DNA of 36,136 nt from Ligilactobacillus salitolerans (lineage in GTDB: Bacteria; Bacillota; Bacilli; Lactobacillales; Lactobacillaceae): the NCBI RefSeq assembly GCF_003864415.1, contig NZ_BFFP01000002.1:1-36136 (forward strand). The letters are read 5' to 3'. Below the pieces are notes generated by a model. The model was not told the DNA's origin and made no database searches. It worked only from the letters and a program-made list of their open reading frames with translations. The position numbers and the translations under genes are program-made. Positions 15,744 to 23,642 of the stretch are shown here, one piece after another; positions within the stretch are counted from its first letter, which is position 1, and every line of letters starts with the position of its first letter.

Positions 15744-15787
15744 AGGGTCTAGAGCAAAGTTTAAATATTTGTTCTAGACTCTTTTTT
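15744..15787 (+). terminator. Intrinsic terminator of the structured RNA
   Basis: A stem of about 15 bp is built on GTCTAGA/TCTAGAC and extended by GCAAA/TTTGT, with a 9-nt A/T loop and TTTTTT at 15782-15787. Confidence 0.9.
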
Positions 15788-15880
15788 GGTGCGAGCTTTT
15801 AAAAAACACACGTTTGCTATTTACATATTTTGACTTCATAATGGAGACAAATAAGTTAGCAATGAAAGTTGGTGCTTCCC

Positions 15881-17200
15881 GTGAAACAGACCTCGATTTT
15901 TGATCAAAACGAAAACAATAATGCGCCCTTGGCTTATCGTGTCAGACCGCAAAATTTGCAAGAATTCTACGGTCAAAAACACATCTTAGGGCCTGGTAAA
16001 GTGCTGCAAGAGCTGATCGATCAAGACCAACTGTCCTCTTTGATCTTCTGGGGACCTCCAGGTGTCGGTAAGACGACCTTAGCACGCATCATTGCGGCAC
16101 AAACCAAAGCCCACTTTTTAACTTTTAGCGCCGTGACGAGCAGTATCAAAGACATCAAGAAGATCATGCAAGAAGCTGAGGCAGCGCGCGAAATGGGCGA
16201 AAAAACGATCGTTTTCGTCGACGAAATTCACCGTTTTAACAAAGCCCAGCAAGATGCCTTCCTACCTTACGTTGAAAAAGGCAGTATTACCTTGATTGGA
16301 GCGACTACAGAAAATCCCTCTTTTGAACTAAACTCTGCCCTGCTTTCGCGCTGCAAAGTTTTTGTGCTGCATGAACTGCAACAAGTCGAGCTGATCGAGC
16401 TGCTTGAACACGCTCTCAACTCATCGCAGGGATTTCCCGGCTTGCAGATCCACATCGAACATGAGACTCTGGCTGAAATCGCAGCCTTTGCCAACGGTGA
16501 TGGGCGGAATGCACTCAACACCCTGGAAATGGCGGTTTTAAACGGTAAACGTGACGGAAGAGATGTCACGATCGATCAGGAGACCCTCCACATGCTTTTG
16601 GGCAAAAAGTCCCTGCGCTATGACAAACACGGTGAGGAGCACTATAATGTTATTTCCGCCCTGCATAAATCAATGCGCAATAGTGACGTTCAGGCGGCGA
16701 TTTACTGGTTATCGCGGATGCTGGATGGCGGTGAAGATCCATTATACGTGGCGCGCCGTTTAGTTAGATTTGCCAGCGAAGACATCGGCTTAGCAGACAC
16801 TAATGCCTTAAATGTCGCTGTTAACGTCTTTCAAGCCTGTCAGTTTCTCGGAATGCCGGAGTGTGACGTGCATTTGACAGAAGCTGTGATCTATTTGGCA
16901 CTGGCTCCTAAGTCTAACGCCGCCTACAAAGCTCGGCTGGCTGCCAAACAAGATGTTCACACCTACGGCAACTTACCCGTGCCGCTGCAGATCCGCAACG
17001 CTCCGACCAAGTTGATGGGAGACCTGGGCTATGGCAAGGACTACCAATATGCTCACAAAAGCAAAGATAAACTGACCTCAATGGAGACAGCACCGCCAGA
17101 GATCAAGGGACATCAGTACTATGAGCCTACTGACCAGGGCAAAGAAACTAGGTTTAAACAACGGTTAGAATATATTGAGCAATGGCATAGGGAACACTAA
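15881..17200 (+). CDS. rarA: Replication-associated recombination protein A, AAA+ ATPase (RarA/MgsA)
   Basis: This clamp-loader-like AAA+ ATPase acts at stalled replication forks, homologous to bacterial RarA and eukaryotic WRNIP1. It has the family opening APLAYRVRPQNLQEFYGQKHI, Walker A GPPGVGKTT, Walker B VFVDEIHRFNKAQQDAFL, sensor 1 GATTENPSFELNSALLSRCKV, and the C-terminal RarA tetramerisation domain ending in GHQYYEPTDQGKE. The likely start is the GTG at 15881 (MKQTSIFDQN), which fits family length (439 aa); in-frame TTG at 15869 and GTG at 15872 are possible and no ribosome site is strong. A 13-codon frame (ATG at 15862) overlaps the start in another register and could affect initiation. 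Confidence 0.93.
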   Translation: MKQTSIFDQNENNNAPLAYRVRPQNLQEFYGQKHILGPGKVLQELIDQDQLSSLIFWGPPGVGKTTLARIIAAQTKAHFLTFSAVTSSIKDIKKIMQEAEAAREMGEKTIVFVDEIHRFNKAQQDAFLPYVEKGSITLIGATTENPSFELNSALLSRCKVFVLHELQQVELIELLEHALNSSQGFPGLQIHIEHETLAEIAAFANGDGRNALNTLEMAVLNGKRDGRDVTIDQETLHMLLGKKSLRYDKHGEEHYNVISALHKSMRNSDVQAAIYWLSRMLDGGEDPLYVARRLVRFASEDIGLADTNALNVAVNVFQACQFLGMPECDVHLTEAVIYLALAPKSNAAYKARLAAKQDVHTYGNLPVPLQIRNAPTKLMGDLGYGKDYQYAHKSKDKLTSMETAPPEIKGHQYYEPTDQGKETRFKQRLEYIEQWHREH

Positions 17201-17208
17201 GTTGTGCC

Positions 17209-17252
17209 AAGGCCATGGCAGCATCGTACAGGCTGCCATGGCCTTTTATTTA
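17209..17252 (+). terminator. Terminator of rarA, overlapping the end of the convergent gene
   Basis: The perfect 14-bp stem AAGGCCATGGCAGC/GCTGCCATGGCCTT with a 9-nt loop is followed by TTATTTAT. The T-rich tail overlaps the last codons of the convergent NERD gene. Confidence 0.9.
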
Positions 17253-18214
17253 TGCCAATCGATCCGCTGTTGGACACGTGCAAAATAATCTGTTTGATCG
17301 GCAAACCAATAATCAAACTTCTCTTTTTGATTGAGGTAGTGACCCCTTTTGCCAGGTATGAAGTGCTGGCGGAGCATCAATTTTAGATAGGTCTCCTTAT
17401 AATCGGGACCCAGAAACATGTATACATGTTGGCGTTGGATGTCCTTAGTAAAATGCAACACCCCATAGTCACAAATTGTCCGGACATACCCAATTTCTTT
17501 TATCTCAACAAATCCACAAGTTGAACAAATGAATGAAAAACGCTGTTCTTGCCATTTAAAATGAAAACAGCGTGGGCAGCAAAGCCCTTTTTGTACAAAG
17601 CGCTGTTCATCACAATCATACTCAGGGAATAGAGCTGGGATCCGATAGTTTTGCAGAACTCTTTTCCACCCCAAGGACTGCGGCCCCTGCGTGGCATTGT
17701 GCTCTATTTGTTTCAGCCAAGGAACCATTTCTCCACAAAACTTCACCAGATGTTTGGATGGCTGCTGGAAAGAAATGTTAGCATTGGGGTCCGAAAAAAA
17801 GATCACTCCTTGAACATTGAGCAAAACTCCGTTATCTTGAAAAATCCTCAACACTGTATCACACGCACGGTCGAGCTGATCCAAGATATTATGCGGCAAA
17901 ACTTTGTTATTCCGGAACCAGCTGCCATTTTTAAAATCATAGTTGCCGTGATAGTTCTTGCAGTCGATCACGAACAAAGTCTGTTCCACAGCTAATAATT
18001 TGTCAATCTGCACAATTTGCCCAGAGTAACTTAGTGTCAGGTCATCCATTATCATTTCAGGGTGCGGGTAGAAAAGTTCTACTAGTTGATCTAACTCGAC
18101 CTCTCCTTGGTAACCGCGTCTAAGAACTGTCAGTTTTCTTTGCTCTTCAGCGGTTAGCTTTGTTCGCTGCGACAAGATATCCAAGAACTGTAATTCCGGT
18201 GGCTGCTTTCTCAT
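17246..18214 (-). CDS. NERD-domain (nuclease-related) protein with C-terminal zinc ribbon
   Basis: This 322-aa protein starts with a coil of charged residues and then a NERD domain (about 35-150) related to PD-(D/E)XK nucleases: RGYQGEVELDQLVELF, a conserved acidic strand, QIDKLLAVEQTLFVIDCKNYHG (the D..K catalytic-like pair) and LDQLDRACDTVLRIF. A zinc-ribbon follows (CCPRCFHF ... CSTCG, about 217-245). NERD proteins are widespread in Firmicutes and are presumed to cut or bind nucleic acid; function is not established. The start is the ATG at 18214, with AGGAGGG 8 nt before it. The open frame extends to 18319 but runs back through the promoter repeats, so that extension is not coding. Confidence 0.85.
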   Translation of the reverse strand: MRKQPPELQFLDILSQRTKLTAEEQRKLTVLRRGYQGEVELDQLVELFYPHPEMIMDDLTLSYSGQIVQIDKLLAVEQTLFVIDCKNYHGNYDFKNGSWFRNNKVLPHNILDQLDRACDTVLRIFQDNGVLLNVQGVIFFSDPNANISFQQPSKHLVKFCGEMVPWLKQIEHNATQGPQSLGWKRVLQNYRIPALFPEYDCDEQRFVQKGLCCPRCFHFKWQEQRFSFICSTCGFVEIKEIGYVRTICDYGVLHFTKDIQRQHVYMFLGPDYKETYLKLMLRQHFIPGKRGHYLNQKEKFDYWFADQTDYFARVQQRIDWHK

Positions 18215-18302
18215 TTGATGATCCCTCCTATCTATAAATACGCAATTATTCGCGATTTTTGTTTTTTTTATTTTAAAATTTTGGCCAAAGCTTTTGCGTT
18301 TA

Positions 18303-18386
18303 GCACTTACTTCTCGCATCTGTGTATCAAACGCTTTTCGGTTGGTACTTACTTTGCTAATCTGTGTACCAAACGTTTTTCTTTGA
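18303..18386. repeat. 42-bp tandem direct repeat, two adjacent copies
   Basis: Unit 1 (18303-18344) and unit 2 (18345-18386) abut exactly and match at 32 of 42 positions, sharing ACTTACTT and ATCTGTGTA plus a CAAACG(C/T)TTTTC tail. A degraded tail of a further copy precedes unit 1 (about 18284-18302). They sit between the divergent NERD and dehydrogenase genes, so they could be regulator binding sites. Confidence 0.75.
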
Positions 18387-18486
18387 CACGATTTGCCGAC
18401 TCATCAATGCTTCTGCTAACCCCCTTTCCTCCAAATTTGTTATCCTTAAAGTGTACATATCATTCAAGACAAAAAGGAGTGTTATT

Positions 18487-19518
18487 ATGTCTGAAAAAAT
18501 ACATGCTATTGGCTTTTACAAAAGTCTGCCAATCAGCGACCCGCATAGCCTGGAAGATGTCCAGCTGCCTGCTCCAGCAGCAACTGGTCATGACTTGCTT
18601 GTCAAAATTTCTGCGATTTCTGTGAATCCGGTCGACATTGCGACACGTAAAGGCGCAACCGACCAAACAGACCAGCCGCGCATCCTCGGTTTTGATGCAG
18701 TCGGGACCGTCCTTCAAGTCGGAAAAGCCGTTACCTTATTCCAGCCGGGGGATAAAGTCTATTACGCCGGCTCTTACAGTCGCTCAGGTAGTTACAGCGA
18801 GCTTCAGCTGGTTGATGAACGAATCGTTGCCTTAGCTCCACACAAATTGACCGATCCAGAAGCTGCTGCCATGCCGCTCACCACACTGACCGCTTGGGAG
18901 GCACTCTTCGAACAGCTGGGAATCGATCCAGACGACAATACTAATAATTCACAAAAATCAATTTTGATCATCAATGGTGCCGGCGGTGTCGGCTCGGTCG
19001 CCACCCAGTTAGCACATTGGGCGGGTTTACACGTTTACGCTAGTGCCTCCCGCAATGAATCAAAGAAATGGGTCTTGGAACACGGTGCAGATGAGGTCGT
19101 TGATCATCACCATGACCTAGTCGATGAAGTCCGTGGATTGGGCAAACAAAACGTCGATTATATCTTAGAGTTAAATAATCTGACCGGTCACTGGGATGAG
19201 ATGGTCGAACTGATCGCACCAAACGGCAAGATGTGTTCGATCACCAGCACACAAAAGCCGGTTGATTTGACAGTTCTCAAGCGCAAAAGAGTGACTTTTG
19301 CCTGGGAATGGATGTTTACCAAGTCCTTCTATCAAACTGACGACATTCTTAGTCAGCATGAAATTTTAGCAAAAGCTGCTGCCCTTTTTGACGCAGGTAT
19401 CTTACAGACAACTCTCCAGCAGACCTTGCATGGGATCACAGCCGCAACATTAAGAAAAGCACATGCTCAAATCGAAGCCGGCCATACCATCGGCAAAATT
19501 GTTATTACAAAAAATTAA
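18487..19518 (+). CDS. Zinc-type alcohol dehydrogenase family / NADPH:quinone oxidoreductase-like protein
   Basis: This 343-aa medium-chain dehydrogenase/reductase of the quinone-oxidoreductase branch has a GroES-like N-terminal half with SVNPVDIATRKG and GFDAVGTVLQVG, and a Rossmann half with the dinucleotide motif INGAGGVGSVATQLAHWAG (about 157-175). The cysteine ligands of true zinc dehydrogenases are absent, so it is probably a zinc-free NADPH-dependent reductase of quinones or enones. The start is the ATG at 18487, with AAGGAG 8 nt upstream; the open frame upstream to 18364 has no ribosome site. It is monocistronic, between a promoter-proximal tandem repeat and a strong terminator. Confidence 0.92.
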   Translation: MSEKIHAIGFYKSLPISDPHSLEDVQLPAPAATGHDLLVKISAISVNPVDIATRKGATDQTDQPRILGFDAVGTVLQVGKAVTLFQPGDKVYYAGSYSRSGSYSELQLVDERIVALAPHKLTDPEAAAMPLTTLTAWEALFEQLGIDPDDNTNNSQKSILIINGAGGVGSVATQLAHWAGLHVYASASRNESKKWVLEHGADEVVDHHHDLVDEVRGLGKQNVDYILELNNLTGHWDEMVELIAPNGKMCSITSTQKPVDLTVLKRKRVTFAWEWMFTKSFYQTDDILSQHEILAKAAALFDAGILQTTLQQTLHGITAATLRKAHAQIEAGHTIGKIVITKN

Positions 19519-19532
19519 AACTACACGCAAAT

Positions 19533-19576
19533 AATCCCGGTCAAGCAAGTCTTTCTTGCCTGGCCGGGATTTTCCT
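19533..19576. terminator. Terminator between convergent dehydrogenase and folD genes
   Basis: The 8-bp stem AATCCCGG/CCGGGATT encloses a second CAAG/CTTG stem. TTTTCC follows on the plus strand. Confidence 0.8.
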
Positions 19577-19583
19577 ACCCATC

Positions 19584-20432
19584 TTATCTTTTTAGCGCAT
19601 TATTTTGTGCGATCCGCGCTGTGCGGTATGCCAACAGAGCCGTAGTGATTGCTCCCACACCGCCTGGCACTGGTGTGATAGCTGCAGCTTTCGCAGCTAC
19701 GCCGTTAAAATCAACATCACCTACAAGGTGTCCTTCATCTGTATAGTTGGTCCCGACATCGACCACCACAACACCTGGCTGAACCATTTCAGCGCTCAGC
19801 AGCTGCGGGTGTCCCACGGCAGTCACGACTATATCTGCATTCCGCGTAAATTCTGCCAAATTAGGGGTAAATTCATCACACACACTGACGGTCGCGTGCC
19901 GGCTTAAAAGCAGGTTGACTAATGGCCGTCCAACAGTCAGACTCGCCCCGACCACCGTCACTTTTTTGCCCCGCAGTGGAATTTGATAAAAAGACAACAG
20001 TTCCAACACGGCTGCGGCTGTCAAAGGAACCAGATCATCAACTCGCGGTGCCAAGGTTTTGCCCAAGTTAGAACGCGTCAGTCCGTCAATATCTTTATTT
20101 GGAGTGATCAGATCTTGCACCTGAAAGCGCGGTAACTGCTGCGGAAACGGGCTCAGCAATAAAATTGCTGAAATGCTGGGGTCCACATTCAGATGCTGAA
20201 TAGCCCGTTTAAAACGTGCGAAAGATACCAGACTGTCAAAAGTTTGGACCACCGGTACGACCCCAACTTTGTCCAAAATTTTCGCCGCACTGCGCTGATA
20301 GCCCTTCGCAGCCGGATCGGAACCCACGCGCACCAGCGCTGCCTGGGCTGGAACCTCCAAATGTACTGTGATCTCAGCGGCTTTTTCCAATAAGGAAGCT
20401 GCCACATCTTGGCCTTTGAGCAGTTTAGTCAC
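19584..20432 (-). CDS. folD: FolD-like methylenetetrahydrofolate dehydrogenase lacking cyclohydrolase residues
   Basis: This 282-aa protein has the FolD fold, normally an NADP-dependent 5,10-methylene-THF dehydrogenase plus methenyl-THF cyclohydrolase. Conserved parts are PNKDIDG (111-117, catalytic Asp) and ITPVPGGVGAIT near the C-terminus. Key residues differ. The family YxxxK reads YQRSA (45-49), so the catalytic Lys is Ala. The VQLPLP glutamine is Leu93 (LLLSPFP). In the cofactor site VVGRS is VVGAS (Ala163) and CHSRT is CDEFT (Glu187), removing groups that hold the NADP phosphate. I infer a monofunctional, possibly NAD-dependent dehydrogenase. It starts with GTG, with GAGGTG inside the end of fchA (2-nt gap), so the two are translationally coupled. 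Confidence 0.9.
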   Translation of the reverse strand: MTKLLKGQDVAASLLEKAAEITVHLEVPAQAALVRVGSDPAAKGYQRSAAKILDKVGVVPVVQTFDSLVSFARFKRAIQHLNVDPSISAILLLSPFPQQLPRFQVQDLITPNKDIDGLTRSNLGKTLAPRVDDLVPLTAAAVLELLSFYQIPLRGKKVTVVGASLTVGRPLVNLLLSRHATVSVCDEFTPNLAEFTRNADIVVTAVGHPQLLSAEMVQPGVVVVDVGTNYTDEGHLVGDVDFNGVAAKAAAITPVPGGVGAITTALLAYRTARIAQNNALKR

Positions 20433-20434
20433 AT

Positions 20435-21049
20435 TTATTCACCTCGGGCAGCTTTTTGCATTTCAGGGTAGAGTTTTTCGCTGACCTGTAAGCCTTCGTT
20501 CAAAACTCTATCTGTCTCTTGATTCAACGTTTCAGCTTGCTGCTGATCTTTTAACATCCGCGTATTTTCATAAACATTCAAGACTGAAGCCTTTAATGCA
20601 GCTTCTGCTAATGCCGTACCACTGCCAATATCACTTAATAGTGATTTGGAAGAAAATTCTTTCATTTCCTCTAACTGGTGTAAAATTTTCGTAGCTGTCT
20701 GCGCGATTTTTAACGGTGGCTGAGCTGCCTTGACTAATCCCTGCTGCAAATTAGCTGTCCGAACCCGCTTTTGTTCGTCCGTCTCTTTAGGCAATTTCAA
20801 CGCTTGAGTAAAAGCATCAAAACCCTCTTCGTCTTCTTTGATCAAAGACAGCATCTGCGTCCGGCTGACCGTCATTTCAGCTACCAACTCGGTCAAACGC
20901 GTCTCGCCGACCTTATCTTGCCTGATGTGACCAACCATTTCGCCTAAAGCACTACTCAAAGCGCCGACTAAAGCAGCCGTCGATCCGCCGCCAGGTGTTG
21001 GGGCAGCAGAAGCGAGATCTGCGGCAAATTTTTCAATTGTTTGTGTCAT
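20435..21049 (-). CDS. fchA: Cyclodeaminase/cyclohydrolase family protein (FchA-like)
   Basis: This 204-aa all-helical protein belongs to the formiminotransferase-cyclodeaminase C-terminal domain family, whose stand-alone members (FchA) hydrolyse methenyl-THF to 10-formyl-THF. It carries the signature AAPTPGGGSTAALVGALSSAL (residues 15-35, glycine-rich folate loop) and the helix SLLSDIGSGTALAEAALKAS (about 135-154). No formiminotransferase domain or histidine-degradation gene is nearby, so cyclohydrolase rather than cyclodeaminase use is more likely. It is first in a two-gene operon with the altered FolD, which appears to lack that very activity. GGAGT lies 4 nt before the ATG, with a further GGAG just upstream. 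Confidence 0.92.
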   Translation of the reverse strand: MTQTIEKFAADLASAAPTPGGGSTAALVGALSSALGEMVGHIRQDKVGETRLTELVAEMTVSRTQMLSLIKEDEEGFDAFTQALKLPKETDEQKRVRTANLQQGLVKAAQPPLKIAQTATKILHQLEEMKEFSSKSLLSDIGSGTALAEAALKASVLNVYENTRMLKDQQQAETLNQETDRVLNEGLQVSEKLYPEMQKAARGE

Positions 21050-21183
21050 GTTGACTCCACTCCTCTATCTTTGCAGCTGATTTAAATTACTAGCTTGATC
21101 GTCTAACAAACAAGTAATTATATCCATGCTTATTTTTTATCCACGACCCCTAGTTTACGGGTTTTTAAGCGCCAATTGCAACT

Positions 21184-21216
21184 AAAAAGGCGCCGACTCA
21201 CATCCAGTCAGCGTCT
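21184..21216 (-). terminator. Terminator of the MFS gene
   Basis: The minus strand reads AGACGCTGACT-loop-AGTCGGCGCCT followed by TTTTT: an 11-bp stem with one mismatch and one G-U. It begins about 10 bp after the stop codon. Confidence 0.8.
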
Positions 21217-21225
21217 CTTATTGAA

Positions 21226-22431
21226 TTATTTCAAAATTACGTCTGCGCCCTTTTGTTCGCGCAACATAAAGGTGAAGAAAAATGAAATTGCCAAGAAAAC
21301 TGCCACAACCATGTAAGGATAACTGGAATGCCAGTCTAGCAAAGCCCCGGAAACCAACGGGCCAACAACGTTGCCAACACTGGTCAGCGACATATTTAAC
21401 CCGTTGATGAAACCTTGATTTTTAGGACTCAGTTTCGTCAACATCGTGGTGATCGCCGGACGGATCAGATCAAAAGCTTCAAAGACCAGCAGTGTTGCTA
21501 AAATTACACCAGTCTTGGACTGTGCAAACAAGATCCAAATCGTTCCGATCAAGGATATTAAAAATGAGTAACGAATCAGGTTCTTTTCGGTAAATTTGGC
21601 AACCAGCCAGTCAAATAATGCCACCTGCAAAAATAAGGACAAAGCGCCGTTGATCGTTAAGACTATCGCAATATTGCTCAAACTAAAGTGGTGGACTTGG
21701 TTTACGAAGAGACTGTAAATACTTTCGAATCCTTGCAGTCCAAAAGAAGAGATAAAGATCAGCACAAATAAAATGATCCCCGGCTTGCCCAAGATCTCCC
21801 AGATACTTTTCTGCGGTTCTTCCACCCCTTTGGCACTAGCGGCAACTTTTTCTTGTTCAACTGCACTCTGATTTTCAAGCTCCTTGGGCAGCATGAAATA
21901 CATTGCCACCATGCTGATCGCTCCCAGAACTCCAGCTGTCCAGAATGGCAGTTTGTAATCGAAATTAGCCAGTAGGCCGCCGAGACCAGGTCCAAGGATC
22001 AACCCGCCCGAAAATGCAGCGGACAACCAGCCGATCACGCGGGCGCGGTACTTTTTGGTCGTGATATCCGCAGCCAGAGCCATTTCAGTCGGAACTGACA
22101 TGGCAGCTGCGATCCCGCCGATCACGCGTGAGACATCGAATAATATTAGGTTATTGGTGATCGCAAACAAAAACTGAGAGATCACGAATAAAAAGAGACC
22201 TAAAACTAAAATCGGTTTCCGTCCGATCCGATCTGAGATCCGTCCAATAATAGGCGAGGCAACAAATTGTGCGAAGGCAAATAACGCACTCATGATCCCC
22301 ATATCAAAAGCAGACAGGTGCAGCTCATTTCTTAAAAACGGCATGACCGGAATGACAATGCTGATCCCTAAACACACTAGAAACTCACTGAAAATTAAAA
22401 TAAAAATTGCTTTTTTGACTGTCTTTGACAA
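21226..22431 (-). CDS. MFS multidrug-type efflux transporter (NorA/Bmr/TetA-like, 12 helices)
   Basis: This proton-coupled exporter of the major facilitator superfamily has twelve hydrophobic segments and about 401 aa. Helix 1 contains the antiporter-type opening LVCLGISIVIPVMPFL. Loop 2-3 has the motif A variant GRISDRIGRKPIL. Helix 5 carries the glycine-rich SGGLILGPGLGGLLA (motif C, drug-proton antiporters). The central loop (about 195-215) is charged. The substrate cannot be read from sequence. The start is uncertain: GGGGGAG lies 5 nt before a TTG at 22431, which I prefer; ATG codons at 22458 and 22467 are in frame but lack a ribosome site. No regulator gene is adjacent. Confidence 0.9.
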   Translation of the reverse strand: MSKTVKKAIFILIFSEFLVCLGISIVIPVMPFLRNELHLSAFDMGIMSALFAFAQFVASPIIGRISDRIGRKPILVLGLFLFVISQFLFAITNNLILFDVSRVIGGIAAAMSVPTEMALAADITTKKYRARVIGWLSAAFSGGLILGPGLGGLLANFDYKLPFWTAGVLGAISMVAMYFMLPKELENQSAVEQEKVAASAKGVEEPQKSIWEILGKPGIILFVLIFISSFGLQGFESIYSLFVNQVHHFSLSNIAIVLTINGALSLFLQVALFDWLVAKFTEKNLIRYSFLISLIGTIWILFAQSKTGVILATLLVFEAFDLIRPAITTMLTKLSPKNQGFINGLNMSLTSVGNVVGPLVSGALLDWHSSYPYMVVAVFLAISFFFTFMLREQKGADVILK

Positions 22432-22687
22432 CAGATCTCCCCCTTTATCTTTAGACATGGTAAGCACAAAAGTTCGCGTACTCTGCCTTTGAGGTGGAGA
22501 TACTTTCGCTGACTTAATTCTTAAAACGTGCCTACTTTAGCCCTGTTTGGTCCCCTAATCAACTATGTGCTGCCTTTTTTAGACAGTATCCGTTCGTTAA
22601 GTTTAACCATAATAGTATAGCAGACTCAAGGAAGCAAAGTCTAACCGGACGCTTTTAACCAACCGAAAATACCGCTTGGCAAAATTT

Positions 22688-22715
22688 TTGCTCAAAGGAA
22701 AGGTCCCGGTATATC
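22688..22715 (+). promoter_or_regulatory. Possible promoter of the hydroxyacid dehydrogenase operon
   Basis: -35-like TTGCTC (22688-22693), 16-bp spacer, -10-like TATATC (22710-22715), about 45 bp before the ATG. The rest of the 22468-22760 interval holds no gene. Confidence 0.5.
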
Positions 22716-22760
22716 ATAGGGAGTATGAAAGTATTAAAAAATAAAGCGAGGTTAGCAAAT

Positions 22761-23642
22761 ATGAAAATCGGATTTATCGGCACGGGTGTCATGGGAGCTG
22801 CAATTGCAAAGCATTTGCTGCAGGCTGGCAATGAACTGACAGTCTTTAACCGAACCAAGTCAAAGACTGACGAACTGGTGGCAGCCGGAGCAACGTGGGC
22901 TCCTACCCCTAAAAAAGTCGCAGAACAAAGTGAGGTCGTTTTCTCGATGGTCGGGTTTCCCCAAGATGTTGAAGAAGTTTACTTTGGCGCTTACGGAATT
23001 TTTGCCGGCAGTCAGAAAGGTACGATCCTGATCGATATGACGACCAGCAAGCCTGCGCTAGCTCAAAAAATTGCTGAATATGGTCAACAGCGTGAAATTG
23101 GTGTACTGGACGCCCCCGTATCCGGAGGAGATGTTGGTGCGAAGAACGCAACCTTGACAGTCATGGTCGGCGGTCAAGAAGAAACTTACCGTCAAGTTGA
23201 ACCGCTCTTCGAAAAGATCAGTAAGAAAGTCACTCTCTTCGGGCCTGCCGGAGCCGGTCAGCATGCCAAAATGGCTAACCAGATCATGATCGCTGGTACC
23301 ATGACTGGTCTAACTGAAACCTTGCTTTATACTAAGGCTGCAGGACTGGATCCTAAAAAAGTTTTAGAAGCTTTAAGTGCCGGCGGAGCCCAAAACTGGA
23401 GCCTCTCCAATTATGGTCCACGGATCTTGGACGACGATTATGCACCCGGCTTCTTTTCCCGTCACTTCCTCAAAGACCTGAGAATTGCTTTAGAAGAAGC
23501 GGATAGAATGGGCTTAGACCTGCCAGCGACAGCCAATGCCAAACGATTATACGAAGTCATGGTCGATGTTTACGACTTGGGTGATCAGGGTACGCAGGGA
23601 CTGATCAACACCTATACGCAAGTTGAAAAGGAGCAGAAATAG
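22761..23642 (+). CDS. NAD(P)-dependent beta-hydroxyacid dehydrogenase (3-hydroxyisobutyrate dehydrogenase family)
   Basis: This 293-aa enzyme oxidises or reduces small beta-hydroxyacids. It belongs to the family of 3-hydroxyisobutyrate dehydrogenase, tartronate semialdehyde reductase and related succinic-semialdehyde reductases. Rossmann motif GFIGTGVMGAAIAKHLL (4-20) is followed by NRT (about 33-35), a hint of NADP preference. The substrate loop is DAPVSGGDVGAKNATLTVMVGG, and the catalytic Lys lies in GAGQHAKMANQIMIAG. A FFSRHFLKDLRIALEEA segment follows. The start is the ATG at 22761, with GAGG 9 nt before it; the open frame from 22725 lacks a ribosome site. The exact substrate is not determinable. 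It overlaps the next gene by one base. Confidence 0.92.
   Translation: MKIGFIGTGVMGAAIAKHLLQAGNELTVFNRTKSKTDELVAAGATWAPTPKKVAEQSEVVFSMVGFPQDVEEVYFGAYGIFAGSQKGTILIDMTTSKPALAQKIAEYGQQREIGVLDAPVSGGDVGAKNATLTVMVGGQEETYRQVEPLFEKISKKVTLFGPAGAGQHAKMANQIMIAGTMTGLTETLLYTKAAGLDPKKVLEALSAGGAQNWSLSNYGPRILDDDYAPGFFSRHFLKDLRIALEEADRMGLDLPATANAKRLYEVMVDVYDLGDQGTQGLINTYTQVEKEQK

Larger units (their letters stand above)
15136..15787 (+). ncRNA. Candidate large structured non-coding RNA (about 650 nt)
   Basis: The unit has its own promoter and terminator and no credible protein. Bases 15136-15148 (GTAAGGAAAGATC) pair perfectly with 15533-15545, closing a domain of about 410 nt at the predicted transcript 5' end. 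Nested helices seen by eye are 15151-15156/15162-15167, 15260-15266/15286-15292, 15313-15321/15338-15346 (one mismatch), 15414-15424/15446-15458 (2-nt bulge) and 15466-15472/15506-15512. A second domain has 15556-15564 with 15639-15647 (9 bp) enclosing 15581-15592/15605-15616, then 15655-15660/15698-15703. The size and multi-domain layout resemble the large ornate RNAs ROOL and GOLLD known from lactobacilli and phages, but I cannot confirm a family. Confidence 0.72.

Noticed and set aside
15136-15787. RNase P RNA or tmRNA
   Set aside because: I do not see the universally conserved RNase P 5' core (GAGGAAAGTCC) or a tmRNA alanine-acceptor end and tag frame, and the length is wrong for both.
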